From positions 70,629-134,628 of the forward strand of contig MU385870.1 in NCBI GenBank assembly GCA_022497145.1: a DNA stretch of 64,000 nucleotides, written 5' to 3'. Below are positions 11,461-23,281 of the stretch, in pieces (positions within the stretch are counted from its first letter, which is position 1; every line of letters starts with the position of its first letter). The stretch is from Rostrohypoxylon terebratum (lineage: Eukaryota; Ascomycota; Sordariomycetes; Xylariales; Hypoxylaceae). The notes under the pieces were generated by a model, which did not search any database, was not told where the DNA came from, and was given only the letters and a program-made list of their open reading frames with translations. The position numbers were made by a program, and so were the translations under genes.

Positions 11461-12656
11461 ATGACAAGCACAAGCACAAACACCGACTCAGATTCGGATG
11501 CAGAGCCGGATAGCTCTCCGAACAGCCCGGCACCGCAAACACCACCAGGACCACCGGAGAACGCTAAGGCGGAGTATAGACCCCTGTCATCATTACATTA
11601 TGCTCCCTCAACACCACCTCAATCATCACCACCAGCTTCGCCGTCCTTCAGTCTTCACTCTTTAGGCATGTCCCCCTTTTCACCCATGCGCCGTCAGTTT
11701 TCATCCCCGCTCGCCAGATCATCCTCGCCTCTACACGTACAGGAACCCGAACATTCCGACGAAGAGGAACTTGTACAAGACAGCAAAGACGTTCTCGTTC
11801 AGCGATTAAACGATCTTGCTGCCCAACTAAGCCGACAGGATCATATTAAAGGAGACGATGTCTATGGTCTCCATGCTAAAGTAGACGAGATGGAGAGAGT
11901 CTTATCTACGAAAGACCACCAGCATCCGTCGGGGTTGACCCCGCGGCGGACGCCACAGGGGTCTAGACCTAACAGCTTAATACTTCCAAATAACAGAAGT
12001 GAGCACGACCTCTTTTCAGGGTTGTCGAAGTTAGGACGAATGATGCCTAATATTCCAAACATACCGTTGCCTGTCCAGAAGTCTACTTCGACTCAGACGA
12101 CTGGACGTCAGATTTCAGCAGCGGAGTCAGATCGGATTGTTCGAGAAGCACAAAACATGTGCAAAGAACTGGAAGAGGTCGCCTCGAATCTACGAGCTCG
12201 ACAAGAAGAATCCGATGCAAGATCACACCTAATCACCTAGGCCAACGTACCCATGCTAACCCACGTGTAGCACATCCATGAGTTGCTCATTACGCGCGCA
12301 GAACGAGCCGCGCAGAGGATCATTCAACTTGAAAAGCGGATCAAAGAGCTGTAAGTCATGCCGAGAAAATCCCATGGGAGTATAACGCCACGTGCTGATT
12401 AACATGGAAAAGCGAAAGGGAACGAAATGAAGGTGAGATGGAAATGCTCAACCTGCAGATTCAGCTAAAGGCCATCGAGGTTCAATGTCTGAACTACGTA
12501 CCTGAAAACGCCGATCAAGAATTGCGCGAGAGCATTTCCGCATGGAGGACCGAATGGTCTGCCTTGAAGCGGAAGCGAGCGAGGAGAAAAGCCGAGGATA
12601 TTGGAACGCCAGGAACTCCGACCAGACAGCCTAGAAATTCGCTGTCTATGGGCTGA
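11461..12656 (+). CDS. Ser/Pro-rich coiled-coil protein, 359 aa, with a probable GC-AG intron
   Basis: Model: 11461-12216, 12271-12350, 12413-12656. Residues 1-100 are Ser/Pro/Thr-rich and likely disordered, with an acidic start (TDSDSDAEPDSS). Residue blocks around LVQRLNDLAAQLSRQD and the C-terminal half (ISAAESDRIVREAQNMCKEL, ERAAQRIIQLEKRIKELERE, EMLNLQIQLKAIEVQ) predict coiled coils. A basic segment near the end (LKRKRARRKAED) could be a nuclear signal. The first intron has no usable GT donor: a GC donor at 12217, a CTAAC branch at 12256-12260 and AG at 12269-12270 give a 54-nt intron joining ...QEESD to HIHELL in phase. The second intron is canonical. The function is unknown; a cytoskeletal or septation role would only be a guess. 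Confidence 0.72.
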
Positions 12657-14671
12657 AGACTGTACTTGTACATTTATTGTCTACGGTACGGCTTAAGTAT
12701 GTGGCGGCTTACTCGACATGTACTGCCTAGAGGGGGAAATGGCGGTGACGATCACGACGGGTCATCGCATGAGAACCTGCTGAACAAGGCTCACCGACAG
12801 GTTTCAGATAACCCCATGAGCCTATGACTGATCACTGAAGTTTTTATTGTGCTCAGATAAGCCTCGGCTAGGTACTGGTACTAGGTACTACATAGTAGTA
12901 TAGAACTCGGAAGTCGGCAGGTGTTTGTATGTACATATGAGCTGACAGCCACGAATTACGTACATACCTAAATAGCCAACACTATCGCGTTGTCCAGTGT
13001 GATAATGCCTGGCGCATCTTAAAATCTCTCAGAATTTTATCTAGCATCTACTTGATTATCTACTTCAGCTTAGGTCCGAATATAACGCGTAACACATGAT
13101 CGATCACATCTCCGACTTGGTGGTTCAGCATCAAGCATGGCTGGATATGGCAATCCCCTAACCCAACCACTTGCTGATACCCCTCCTTACATCAAACCGG
13201 GATATCAACGTTCTCCGATAGTAAAGTGACTTTGGCGCTTACTATGTACATACATGAGACCATAGGATGGGGGGTAAAGTGACTGTATATGTACTGTTCG
13301 TCTAAGGAGGAGGGCAACAGGTTAATAAATTATAAATTAACTGAAGAAGAATGGTTGAAATACGTCATAAGGCAACATTTTAAGCATTGAAAGTCTTGGC
13401 TAATAGCTATTATACGATTGCTCCAATTTTATTCTCAAGCGACCCTGCCTTCGTATGGAGCTCCCCTCCGTTTCTCCCTCACTTCGGGAAATGATAACCA
13501 GATTGGTACGTACAGGTTACAATTACTCACATGAATTAGAGTCAAATCCAAATCCAAATCCAAATTTCATCAATGAAATGGGGAGCTGCTGCCAGCCGCA
13601 AGGCTCCGTGTAACATTTGTGGTAGCAGTTACTCTCGGCCGGTACAGAGCAGCCAGCCCTACAATAAAATAGGATTTCTTAACCTATTAGCTAATTCTAG
13701 CCTTGACACATAGCTGTATATGCTAAATCTTCTAATCTAATAATCTAGTGGAAAACGTAACTTATACATCTTTTGATAGATTCAAATATGCACGAAGCTT
13801 CCTTCAGGATGGTAGTATCAGCCCGAATACGCCGTATGCAAAATCTGGTGGGCTCTATCTGGTGTAGCTCAATCTAGAAGAACCCTTGGCTCCCGTTTAG
13901 CTGCCGCACCGTCCGGGGTAGCTTCGAAGGATTCGAATCCATTACCGTTAATATGCCGTAGCTGCGTAGGTCCAACTTCCCCGGCGGCTTTCAGCCCGCG
14001 CTAACGGTCAAAGCAGTCATTCGTCGTGGTAGATTCGTAGTGGTATCAAATCATAACCCTGCACCACGTCACCCTCTTCTCGTGCTGCCTTCCAGGGTTA
14101 GCTCGGTACAATTCGTGAATTGTGATGGGTGACAGCCTGAGGACAACCTGGGGGCCCTTGACACGACGATGTTGAAATGGCCTCGATTGGTTCGAGTCAG
14201 AAATACTATGCTCTAGCGAGCTTCCAATCCGATGACCCCTTGTATACTTGAATAAGACTGCTTCGAAGGATGACGTCGTCACATCCCGCGAGGATCCTCC
14301 AAGGAACCTTCGACCAACGAGGCTCAAAGAACGCCTCTTGTACTACATCAGATCCCGTCAAGCTATGTATGCTTCACGCGATGATCGACGGGCATTTTTA
14401 ATCACAGCCTGCCGAACCTTGAAACTATCTGATTCCCAATTAGGGGTGTCATTTCGCGTGGCTGTCTGCCTTGTCCAATCGATCAATATAATGGGCCTTC
14501 CCCCGTATCGATGATCGATTTTCCGCCCATTTCTATTTCTCCGCTACCACTTCTATTACTTGGATTGCCTTTACGTTGCCCACCCAGTACAGAGTTGCAT
14601 GTCTGAGCCTTAAGTAAGCTGAAGATCAGCAGTACAGGTAGTAAAGCTTCGCGACCCAATAACATTGAACC
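12657..14671. other. Intergenic, about 2.0 kb
   Basis: Spacer upstream of the transporter gene. It contains tandem CAAATC units (13543-13566) and a TACTACATAGTAGTA-like palindrome near 12890. Overlapping ORFs near 14046-14514 on both strands show no domain. No RNA gene was recognised. Confidence 0.5.
13543..13566. repeat. Hexanucleotide repeat (CAAATC)4, last unit imperfect
   Basis: Four head-to-tail copies of CAAATC are visible, the last ending in T, in the spacer upstream of the transporter gene. Confidence 0.9.
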
Positions 14672-17143
14672 ATGACTTCGGACTCGGGAGACCCGCCCAA
14701 GGACGGCGCCTTGGGAGAGAAGAAGGTCTCCGACAACTCTGATGTCTCCCGCGCCGAAGTTGAGGATCACGTCGGCAAAGACAACATACTAGACGAGGGG
14801 GTAAAACATCGCCTAGAGGCTTCGGCCAAATTAGAAAACCCCCTCGGCGGTCTTACTACAGAACAACTAGGTCAACGAGGCGAGGACTTTTGCGCAAAGC
14901 ATGGCTTCACCAATGAAGAAGACATTCGTGCATTCCGACTCGGCGCTATAATTGCGGGCAATATGAACAAGTACGATACTGTCGATGGGCTTACTGACAG
15001 GGAGAAGTTGGTACTCGACAGAGAAATTACACACAAATGGTCTAATCCCAGCATGCTCTATGCCGTCATCGTCATCTGCTCGCTGTGCGCTGCCGTTCAA
15101 GGCATGGACGAGACTGTCGTTAATGGCGCGCAAGGTTTCTATAAGAAACAGTTCGGCATCGACGATAGTACCTCTTCGAGAAGTAAGCAATTGATAACAA
15201 CGTCGCAGCTGAACCCTCTTACATCATACTAACGATTCTATGCGGTAGATTCATGGCTACTAGGTTTAGTAAATGGTAAACGCATACCATACTTATCAAT
15301 TAGCATCAGAATAATAGCTAACAGCTATCTAGCTGCGCCGTATATCTGTTGCGCTTTTATCGGTTGTTGGCTCACGGAGCCAATGAACAAGGCCTTTGGT
15401 CGCCGTGGTACCGTCTTCATCTCTTGCCTCATCTCGACCTTGGCTTGCTTCTGGCAAGCCTTCACGAACACTTGGTGGCATATGTTCATCGCCCGTTTCG
15501 CACTCGGCTTTGGCATCGGCCCAAAGTCTGCTACTACCCGTGAGTCGTGTCATTCTAGGTTATGTAAAAACTTGGTTATACTGAACCCCTTATAGCCATC
15601 TTCGCTGCCGAATGTTCCCCACCGAAACTCAGAGGGGCTTTGGTTATGCAATGGCAGATGTGGACTGCTTTTGGGATCATGCTTGGCTACGTTATGGATT
15701 TAGCATTCTTTACTGTTCCAGATCGAGGTATCCCAGGTTTAAATTGGCGCTTGATGATGGGGTCTGCATTGATCCCCGCCGTCATCGTCTGCGCTCTGGT
15801 CTACTTCACCCCCGAGGTTGGTCGTCCCCCTATCTACATTCCATAACATTGCTAACCATTCATAGTCACCTCGATGGTACCTCACCAAGAACAGACATCT
15901 AGATGCTTACAAATCCATTTGCAGACTTCGATACGAAAAGGTTCAAGCCGCGCGTGATCTGTTCTACATGGATACACTCCTACAGATCGAAAAAGAAACC
16001 ATGCACATCGGCCAAAGTAAAATCAAGGAGTTCCTCACAATCCGTCGGAATCGCAACGCCATGCTGGCTTCGGAAGTTGTCATGTTTATGCAGCAATTCT
16101 GCGGTGTAAACGCGATCGCTGTAAGCACACATCATACTTGTTGAAGGAAAAGGAGAGATTACTAACTTGCTGCGTAGTATTACTCAACAGAAATTGTTAG
16201 TGGTTATCATACTACCTGAATTTTTAGTAGTTGCTTCTTAACTTTGGTTAAAATACCAAGTAATTACAACAATATGAACATATTGAAACTCTTGAACATC
16301 TTCTTTAGAGATGGAAATACTGATTGTTACAACAGTTCATTCAGGGCGGTTTCTCTACTCAATCGGCTCTTGCGGCGTCACTTGGCTTCGGTATAGTCAA
16401 CTTCCTATTCGCTATTCCGGCCTTTTATACCATTGATACCTTTGGTCGACGTAATCTGCTCCTTACTACTTTCCCGGTGAGTATTTCCCTTCCACCTAAA
16501 TTGTGTGATAGTAACTGACGCATTCATATAGCTAATGTCACTCTTCCTATTTTTCACTGGTTTCAGCTTCTGGATCCCGGAGGGCACTACTGCTCACGTT
16601 GCGTGTATTGCACTGGGTATATACTTGTATGGAGTGGTGTATTCTCCCGGCGAAGGGGTAAGATTTCCATTCATACTCAGAAGTTATCACCAAAACTAAC
16701 CATTCCTTTAGCCCGTTCCGTTTACCTACAGTGCCGAAGCTTATCCCTTGTACATTCGTCCAATAGGAATGTCGCTTGCAACGGCAACTACCTGGCTCTT
16801 CAACTCGGTCATTTCGCTTACCTGGCCCTCCTTGACTCTAGCCTGGACTCCCCAAGGCGCCTTTTCCTGGTACGCGGCGTGGAATATAGCTGGGTTCTTC
16901 CTCGTCCTTTTCTTCGTTCCCGAGACCAAAGAGAAGACACTCGAAGAACTCGACGCCGTTTTCAACGTACCGCTCCGCCAATTCATGCGGTATGGCCTGT
17001 CACAGTTCTTCTACTTCTTCAACCGCTACATTTTCTTCCGCGATGTCCAGGCGCCCAAGGTCCCGACAATGGCCGTGGAGGTCGAATATACCGAGCACCA
17101 GTTCTCAGAGGAGAAAAGCCACAATGCGACAGCTCGTGTTTAG
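14672..17143 (+). CDS. MFS sugar/polyol transporter (sugar porter family), nine exons
   Basis: Model: 14672-15182, 15249-15275, 15333-15539, 15596-15816, 15866-16120, 16178-16195, 16336-16476, 16532-16657, 16712-17143; 645 aa. It is a twelve-helix plasma-membrane permease. The first roughly 125 residues form a charged cytosolic tail. Sugar porter signatures are NKAFGRRGT after helix 2, PESPRWYLTKN after helix 6, MQQFCGVNAIAYYS in helix 7, DTFGRRNLL after helix 8 and PETKEKTLEELD after helix 12. The layout resembles fungal myo-inositol/polyol porters with a long N-terminal tail, but the substrate is not proven. Exons 2 (27 nt) and 6 (18 nt) are micro-exons. Intron 4 has a weaker GTTGGT donor. 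No pathway genes lie beside it. It is convergent with the DUF7514 gene. Confidence 0.9.
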
Positions 17144-17688
17144 ACATTTCGCGCCTATACAACGGAAAATTTTGTTTCGATGATTTTTCATCCAATGACC
17201 TGGCTTTTATGGGGGTGCTGCGCCGGAGAACCATCTCAGAAGACATCTAAGCGTCTCGACAGATGCTGGCGACAGGATTCAAGGAGATTGTATGATGGTC
17301 AAGATGTACAATCGCTACCTACAGTAATGTCTCTCATTTATAAATTTAATGGATACCCTTTTACTTTCTACGAATTCTATGGGAAAGACAACAGTAATGT
17401 GTAGTTGGAACTGAGGCTAATGCAATGATCGGATTTACATTCAATCTCCCTTTTCTCTCCTAATCCTAATATTAAATAGGTAAGTAAGTCGTACTAATAC
17501 ACTGAACGAATGACAGGGGTAATCTCCCGCTTCTATCCTTGTGTGCTCCCATTTGACCCCTTTCCCTTTTTATTAGTTTGATTATTACCGAGTGCGAAGT
17601 ACTCTTGCCCCTTATCCCGTTTTTAAATTCTTTTTCATGAGATGATGCCCGAATTAAGACGAATCATAGAAGTTATGAAAGACACGGA
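17144..17688. other. Intergenic between convergent genes, 545 bases
   Basis: This holds the 3' flanks of the transporter and DUF7514 genes. It is AT-rich, with no ORF or RNA gene recognised. Confidence 0.6.
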
Positions 17689-20092
17689 TTAATAATACCC
17701 AGAATGATGTCGGCGGTGGTGGTGTCCACTACCCCCTTTACTACTACTACTACTACTACTAGTGCCCGACCTATGCTGGTGCGGGGCCGCCGGCTGGCCT
17801 TTTAGAACTTCCTCCCACGTCGGCCCCCTGTCATCGTCGTCGTCGACTTTTACCACGGCGCTCCGCCGATGGCTATGGTGTTTCCTCTCGGACCCAGGTC
17901 CAGGCGAGGGCGGCGCCGTCGTCGTCCGTCGGCTCCCGCCGCTTTCCTGGCGCACGTGGTACTGCGATCCCGAATGCGAAGGCACGAGTGCTGTCGTAGT
18001 CGTGCTCGGTGACAGGGAGGATGCAGGACCCGCGCCGCTGGAGCTTCCGCGCCGCCGGTCGCTTTCTAGCGAGGACCGCGAGCTGGGGTACGTGGTGTCC
18101 GTGGGCGCGCTGGAGAGACTTGCCGCGTACTCGCGCCGCCGGTCCGTGGGGGTGGGGACGGAGGCTCGTCTGTCGGACGAGGGGTGGTACCCCGCGGGCT
18201 TGAAGCCGTTGCTGCTGCTGCTGCTGCTTCCGCTTACGTCTGGCGCCGAGGCGCGGTAGGTTCGCAGAGGCGGGCTCTGCGCGCGGCGGTATGTCGGCGT
18301 GCTGGTGCCTGTGCCTGCTTTTTGGGGCGTGTACGCCGTGGTGCGGTATGTGCGCGTCGTCGTCGTGGGCGCGATTGTCAACGTCCCCGTCTGCGAGGTC
18401 CGGGGCGAGGAAAAACGGCTTGTCGGACGCGGCTCGAGAGAGTTCTGACGTTGAGGCGTGTGTGTGTATTGTCGGTCTTTCGTCTGCGAGGGCGGCGCGT
18501 ATTCGTGAGACGAGGGTTCGTCCACGTACCGGATTAGCGGACGCTCGTGGTAGCTGTTTCGGCGGGCGTCCTCGCGGTACCTGCTCATGGATTCGGAGGC
18601 TGAGGCCGCTTCGTCGCCGATTGTCTGGAGCGCGCCAGCGGGCATGTAGCGCCCTGCCAGCTGGGCGTATGTCTCTTTGGCTGAAAGAGGCTTTTCAGGG
18701 GGCGCATATTGACGCACCCCCACCGTCGACCCCGAACCCCTGTTCTCTGAAATTGGTGGCGGTGGCGGCGGCATGATCGCCAAGGGCGCCTGGGTTTTCG
18801 GTCTTGTTGTTCCCAGAAGTCCGAGGTCGTACATCAGATCGTCCAATGCGGCCTCGAGGATCTTCCTCGATTTGGAGTCGTGGCGCACGGGAAACTGGCT
18901 ACGCAGTAGTTGTCGGGGTAATCTTTCGAGCTGCCCGTCGGAGTCGGCTACGAGCTGCACGTCCGCCACGATCTTGGCGAGGCGTCGGAACTCCTCGTCT
19001 GGGTGTGCGAGGATACATGTTGTTAGGTACTGTGCGAAACCAAGGGGCGTCAGGGCGGGGACGCGTGGTCTCGAATAAGAATCGAGCTGGACCAGGTGGT
19101 ATTGACAGTCTAGGTCGGTGAAGAAATCTGCGATGCGCTCATGCACATCTCTGGTTCTAGAGTCGAAGATATCTGCAATGTGTTATATGATTAACGAAGT
19201 TTGCAAGCCCGTGCTCTTTTCTTCATTTAAAGGCGTGAAAGGAGAAGATCGCATGAATACCTACCAACGAAATAGTACACCTCTTGGTCGATCCGGTATT
19301 TCGAATAAAACAGGCCCAGTTTCTCCGGCGTGATAACAAGATTACTACTACCAGGCGTTAAGTCATCGATCTACAATTATGTCAGCTCCGATATGTCTGA
19401 TCGCTTCCCATTTTCAGAGAATACGTACGATATGTCTAGCCAATCCTTTGAGAAACTGGCTGCATCGATGGGTAGCATAGTCTCTCTCATCGAACAGGAC
19501 ACCCCATTCGGCCATCGGTATAACATTACTACTCGACCGCCGGGACACGGAAGGGCGCTTCGCAGATGCGCGAGGAGGGCCGCGGTCACTAAAGCGCACC
19601 GTCGGCTTCGATACATCTGTCGAGCTAACTGGTGAAATAGGGGACTCGACCCTAGACGGGCCGTCAATCGAAGACGAAGTAACCGATCCCGATCCCGATC
19701 CCGACGTACTCGAAAGCGGATGCCCCTGAGACTCGGGGGCCTGGCACTTTGTAGATGCTACTATTGGTCGTTGTCAGCTCTTGCATGAGGAGGGTAATAC
19801 GTGGCGCTTTACACTCATCCCTATCTCCATCCTGAAGTTCGCTCGCGCTGAGACTTGGCCGAGCGACAGACCCTAGCGTCTTGATGCTTAACTTCTGCCG
19901 GCCATCAGGCTCAGCCGACTCGCCATTAGCCCTGATGCAGGATCGGCGATGATCATTCACTTTCGGTTCTAACTGAGACTCATCATCCTCGGAACGCTTA
20001 CGGTCCGCCTCGCGAGGGCTGATAGCCTCCCAGTCGTCGAGACGGTCTCTCATATGGTCGACCTTGTCATACGAGGAAGATCCCTCGGCCAT
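17689..20092 (-). CDS. DUF7514-domain protein with long disordered tail
   Basis: Model on the minus strand: 19813-20092, 19429-19760, 19265-19370, 17689-19172; 733 aa. Residues 1-180 are charged and Ser-rich. The conserved block (about residues 180-400) starts EWGVLFDERDYATHRCSQFL and includes ITPEKLGLFYSKYRID, YYFVDIFDSRTRDVHERIAD, FFTDLDCQYHLVQLDSYSRP and a helical segment ending ALDDLMYDLGLLG. It matches the fungal DUF7514 family, of unknown function. The rest is Ser/Arg/Pro-rich with proline runs, Ser runs coded by AGC or AGT repeats, and a His-rich end (HHHRRHHSGYY). The first intron is assigned as GTAAAG...ATAG (52 nt) because it alone keeps the frame; this junction is the least certain. 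The Stc1-domain gene lies upstream on the same strand, 766 bases away. Confidence 0.82.
17739..17762. repeat. Trinucleotide repeat (ACT/AGT) inside the DUF7514 gene
   Basis: About eight repeats of ACT on the plus strand code for a run of Ser (AGT codons) near the C-terminus of the DUF7514 protein. It is a likely length-variable site. Confidence 0.85.
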
Positions 20093-20858
20093 CGTCAACT
20101 AGGAACTACCCTACTCTTCAGCTTGAAGTGTGAACCCAAGATCAATTAATTTCGGAACCGGCCAACAGAATATAAGCTGAGAGGGGAGTGGAGTATTAGA
20201 AGCACCTTACGCATCGCTTGGTCATCCACAACGTCCTCGCCCCATGCCTCATGTCCCCATAATACGGGTGCCTACAGAAAAGGATTCTCGTACTTGGCAG
20301 AAGTCGGGCGACAGAGAAACATCTCGAGTTGGGGTCTATCCGCGCCTTCCAGGTAGCGAGGTTCGGAACAGAACTATACACAGCATTCGGTCGGTGCGAC
20401 ACTATCGGAAAGGCAACGCTCCATCGCTTTCTACTAGATTCCTCTCTTCACTTCGACACAAGGCTCGTCGAAGAGATAAGCCAAGAGACAGATGAGGGAA
20501 CGTCAGAAGTTCCGCGAGTCTACTCGCGTACTGTATTAAAAATAAGGAAGACCATTATTAGAAGAACGAAAAGACCACACAAAATACTCTGTAGTGGGGG
20601 GCCAATTACACAACATCCACAAATAAAAGGCAAGGCAGTCGAATTCTTCGTCTAACTACTGTGACATCTAGCTAGAGAACACAAGCATTAATTCGTATTT
20701 TTCTTTTGCAGACCGCAAAGCCGAAAAACAGCAAGATGATAGGAGAAAATCACCCTATCAGGGTCGTGCTGTGTATCACACCAGCCCCCTGTGACCACAG
20801 ATGTTGTAGTACTTGCCAGGGAGGTAGAAGTGACAGCCTTGGGACGAAATATGAGGAC
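20093..20858. other. Intergenic, 766 bases
   Basis: Promoter side of the DUF7514 gene and 3' flank of the Stc1-domain gene. ORFs at 20244-20655 overlap in two frames and have no domain. Nothing else was recognised. Confidence 0.5.
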
Positions 20859-22079
20859 TCAAAAATCGACTTCTTCGTCCGAGTCCCAGTCGGGGTCGTG
20901 GGTGTCGACGTTCTCATGATTGCCCGGAAAGGCGGGTTCGGCATAGAAAACCTTGCGAGATTCCTATAGTCATTTTAGCTGTGTTCAAAAGAGTTGGATA
21001 TATCATGGCGGGAATTCTTACAGGTTTGGCCCACTTGGCTCCCGCTCCGGTGTCCGAGTAGTTGAATCTGGTAGGGGCTTTGCCTGGTCCGAATGCGACA
21101 CCGGTTGCCGAGTCTTCGACAGCGCCACCACTAGGAGTAAAGGGATCAAAATTGTAGAGATTGACTTCTCCTTTAGGAGGATTAACGTCGCCTTGGGTGT
21201 CTTGTAGAGCAGAACCAAGCCCTTTCGCTAGTCCACTCACCATCACCGCATCCTTGGACGCGCCTTGACATGGAGTGGTACCTTTGGTACGGCCCTAAGA
21301 TTTCCAAAGTTATTAAAAAGCTTTTTATAGAATATGAGGGGTAGTCCTACATGGCCTCCACGCACAGTGCTGTGAGGCTTCGAGGCCGGTACATCTCGAA
21401 CAACCGACAGGTTCTCTTTATCACCAACGTCTCGCCAAGCGTCGAAGTTAATTCTGCTTGACTGATATCCAGCAGTCTGAGTCACTGTGGAATGAATCGC
21501 GCTGCTACCGGCAGTGATGTCAAAATCGGCGTAAGAAGCTCGGCCCTCAGTAGCCTGGTCCTGAATAGATGAGACGTCATCAATGTTCTCTTGACCGCGC
21601 AATGAGGCTCTGGGGGGATCGATAGGAGTTTCGTTGGCACCCATATTCATTGACCAGATGGTGCATTCCATGCATCGCTACAGAAGATACTTGTTAATAG
21701 AGGACCGAGTGCTAAAATGACAGGTAAAGGCAAAACCTACAGGATTCTCGATATTGCGTTGATTCTTGCTAAATCTATGACGGGGCTTCCAGGTATCGCA
21801 GGGGCCAGTGCAGTGGATTTCAAGTCTGTTTTGCATTCCCTGGCTCTGTTCGATGTGATGCTTGCATATCAAACCGACAGTGTTGGGGGTTACGCCATCT
21901 TGAAGCTGTCTCTTCTTCTGATGCCATTTGGCAATTTGCGTCTGAGAGAAGTGGTCCGATGAGAGCCACTGGCCGTCGACAGCGCATTTGAATCTATTAC
22001 CATTTTAGTGTAATGTTTGCCAGAAAAATAGTTGATTCCAAACTTACGCCGACGGGACTGCCTTATTTTTGGAAAACAT
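20859..22079 (-). CDS. Stc1-domain protein (candidate RNAi/heterochromatin adaptor)
   Basis: Model on the minus strand: 22048-22079, 21741-21993, 21351-21677, 21022-21294, 20859-20963; 329 aa. All junctions are canonical and in frame. Residues about 10-105 match the Stc1 domain layout: FKCAVDGQWLSSDHFSQTQI, then GLICKHH, then IHCTGPCDTWKPRHRFSKNQ, ending RCMECTIWSMN. These are zinc-ligand-type Cys/His positions. The second Cys of the usual first CxxC pair is not present. In S. pombe, Stc1 bridges Argonaute/RITS to the CLRC histone H3K9 methyltransferase; whether this filamentous-fungal protein does so is inference. The rest is disordered, with GGHGRTKG and a Phe/Tyr-bearing region, and it ends in a very acidic tail (DPDWDSDEEVDF). 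No RNAi or methyltransferase gene lies nearby. Confidence 0.83.
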
Positions 22080-23281
22080 GCTCACTGATAGTATCGTGAT
22101 TGCGCGCCAGGCCGAGAATAACTTCGGTAGAAGTTAGATCTTGGAGTTGTTTAACTAAGGGCGTTGAAATAATAGGAAAAACCTGGCAAGTTCTCCTGTG
22201 TATCTGAAGCCCCAGATGAGGAAACAAGTTCAAATTTTTAGTGTCATGTTAGCAAGAATTTGAAGATCTCTTGAACGATATGGATAATAGTTAGTAGATT
22301 GAATGAAATATTGAATGAAGACGATGAGAGGCGAGGATAAAAAATGTTGGACGGTTGAGAGTTTTGTTTTGAGTTGGTAATCGGGAGCATGTTTTGTGGT
22401 TAGAATGTCACTTTCTCAATGTGATTCTCAATGTGATACAATGCGTGTCTAAGTTTTGATAGAAGGAAAGAGGGAAAGAGGGAACGGGGGAGCAAAGGAG
22501 GAAAGAGCTTAAGCGTGAATTACATCATATCTATGTTAATCTTGTTAATCTTAGGAAAGTACCTACCGTTAGGGATACTATATAATTAATATAATTAAAA
22601 AATCAAGTATTCGCTTTTGGCACAATCAGAAGGAATTAAGAAAATGCTTGCCTTGGTATTGCTTCTGTAACTATCCAGTCCATACAGTAAAAATCGGAAT
22701 TACATCCATGGGTCAGCCTGATCTGTGTTGCTACTTACGCCTGGGTTGAGAAGTTCAAGTGATTAATGATTTGCCATAAAGCTGATTCTATCAATGAAGA
22801 CTAAACTCGAGGAAGTTTATAAGCTTGTCGTGTTGGGATGATTCAGAGCCTCGAAAGCACTCGAGGCAGTCTGTACTCCCGAATGCCATAATATCCCCAG
22901 GCTCAACTCTCAGTGTTCATTCCTAGATATCATTTTGCCTACCTACTTGAGAAATCAAGTAGATTCGGATGTCCAGTATTACCGAGACGCTATCGACGGC
23001 TTCAACCCGCAACGGCTACACGATATGCACGATATGTTCGGAATTGTAAGATAGAAATCCATGGATGTTTGCTTGTTTAAGTGCTAGGTTAAGTGTTAAG
23101 TGCTAAGTTAGGGATTCAAGCTAGCCTCTCCAAATTTGGATAGCTTAAACGTGGTTTTGATTGTCGAAAGAAAGTGCAGTACCGAAACATGAAGGCAAGC
23201 AGGAACCCCGAAAGGCCGAAAGGGGGGAAGATTTGGTATTACATAATCAGGTATGTGCTTATGTAATGTCCTGTTTCAGCC
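22080..23281. other. AT-rich gene-free stretch, about 1.2 kb
   Basis: Upstream flank of the Stc1-domain gene, leading into a decayed region. It shows purine-rich runs near 22465-22505 and repeated AAGTGCTAAGTTA-like units near 23080-23110. No supported gene. Confidence 0.5.

Noticed and set aside
13900..13945. GGATTCGAATCC, similar to a tRNA T-loop
   Set aside because: The flanks do not form a 5-bp T-stem, and no D-arm or acceptor stem can be drawn.
17762..19121. Several plus-strand ORFs of 60-165 codons opposite the DUF7514 gene
   Set aside because: They are mirror frames of GC-rich coding sequence with arginine/alanine-rich nonsense translations and no domain.
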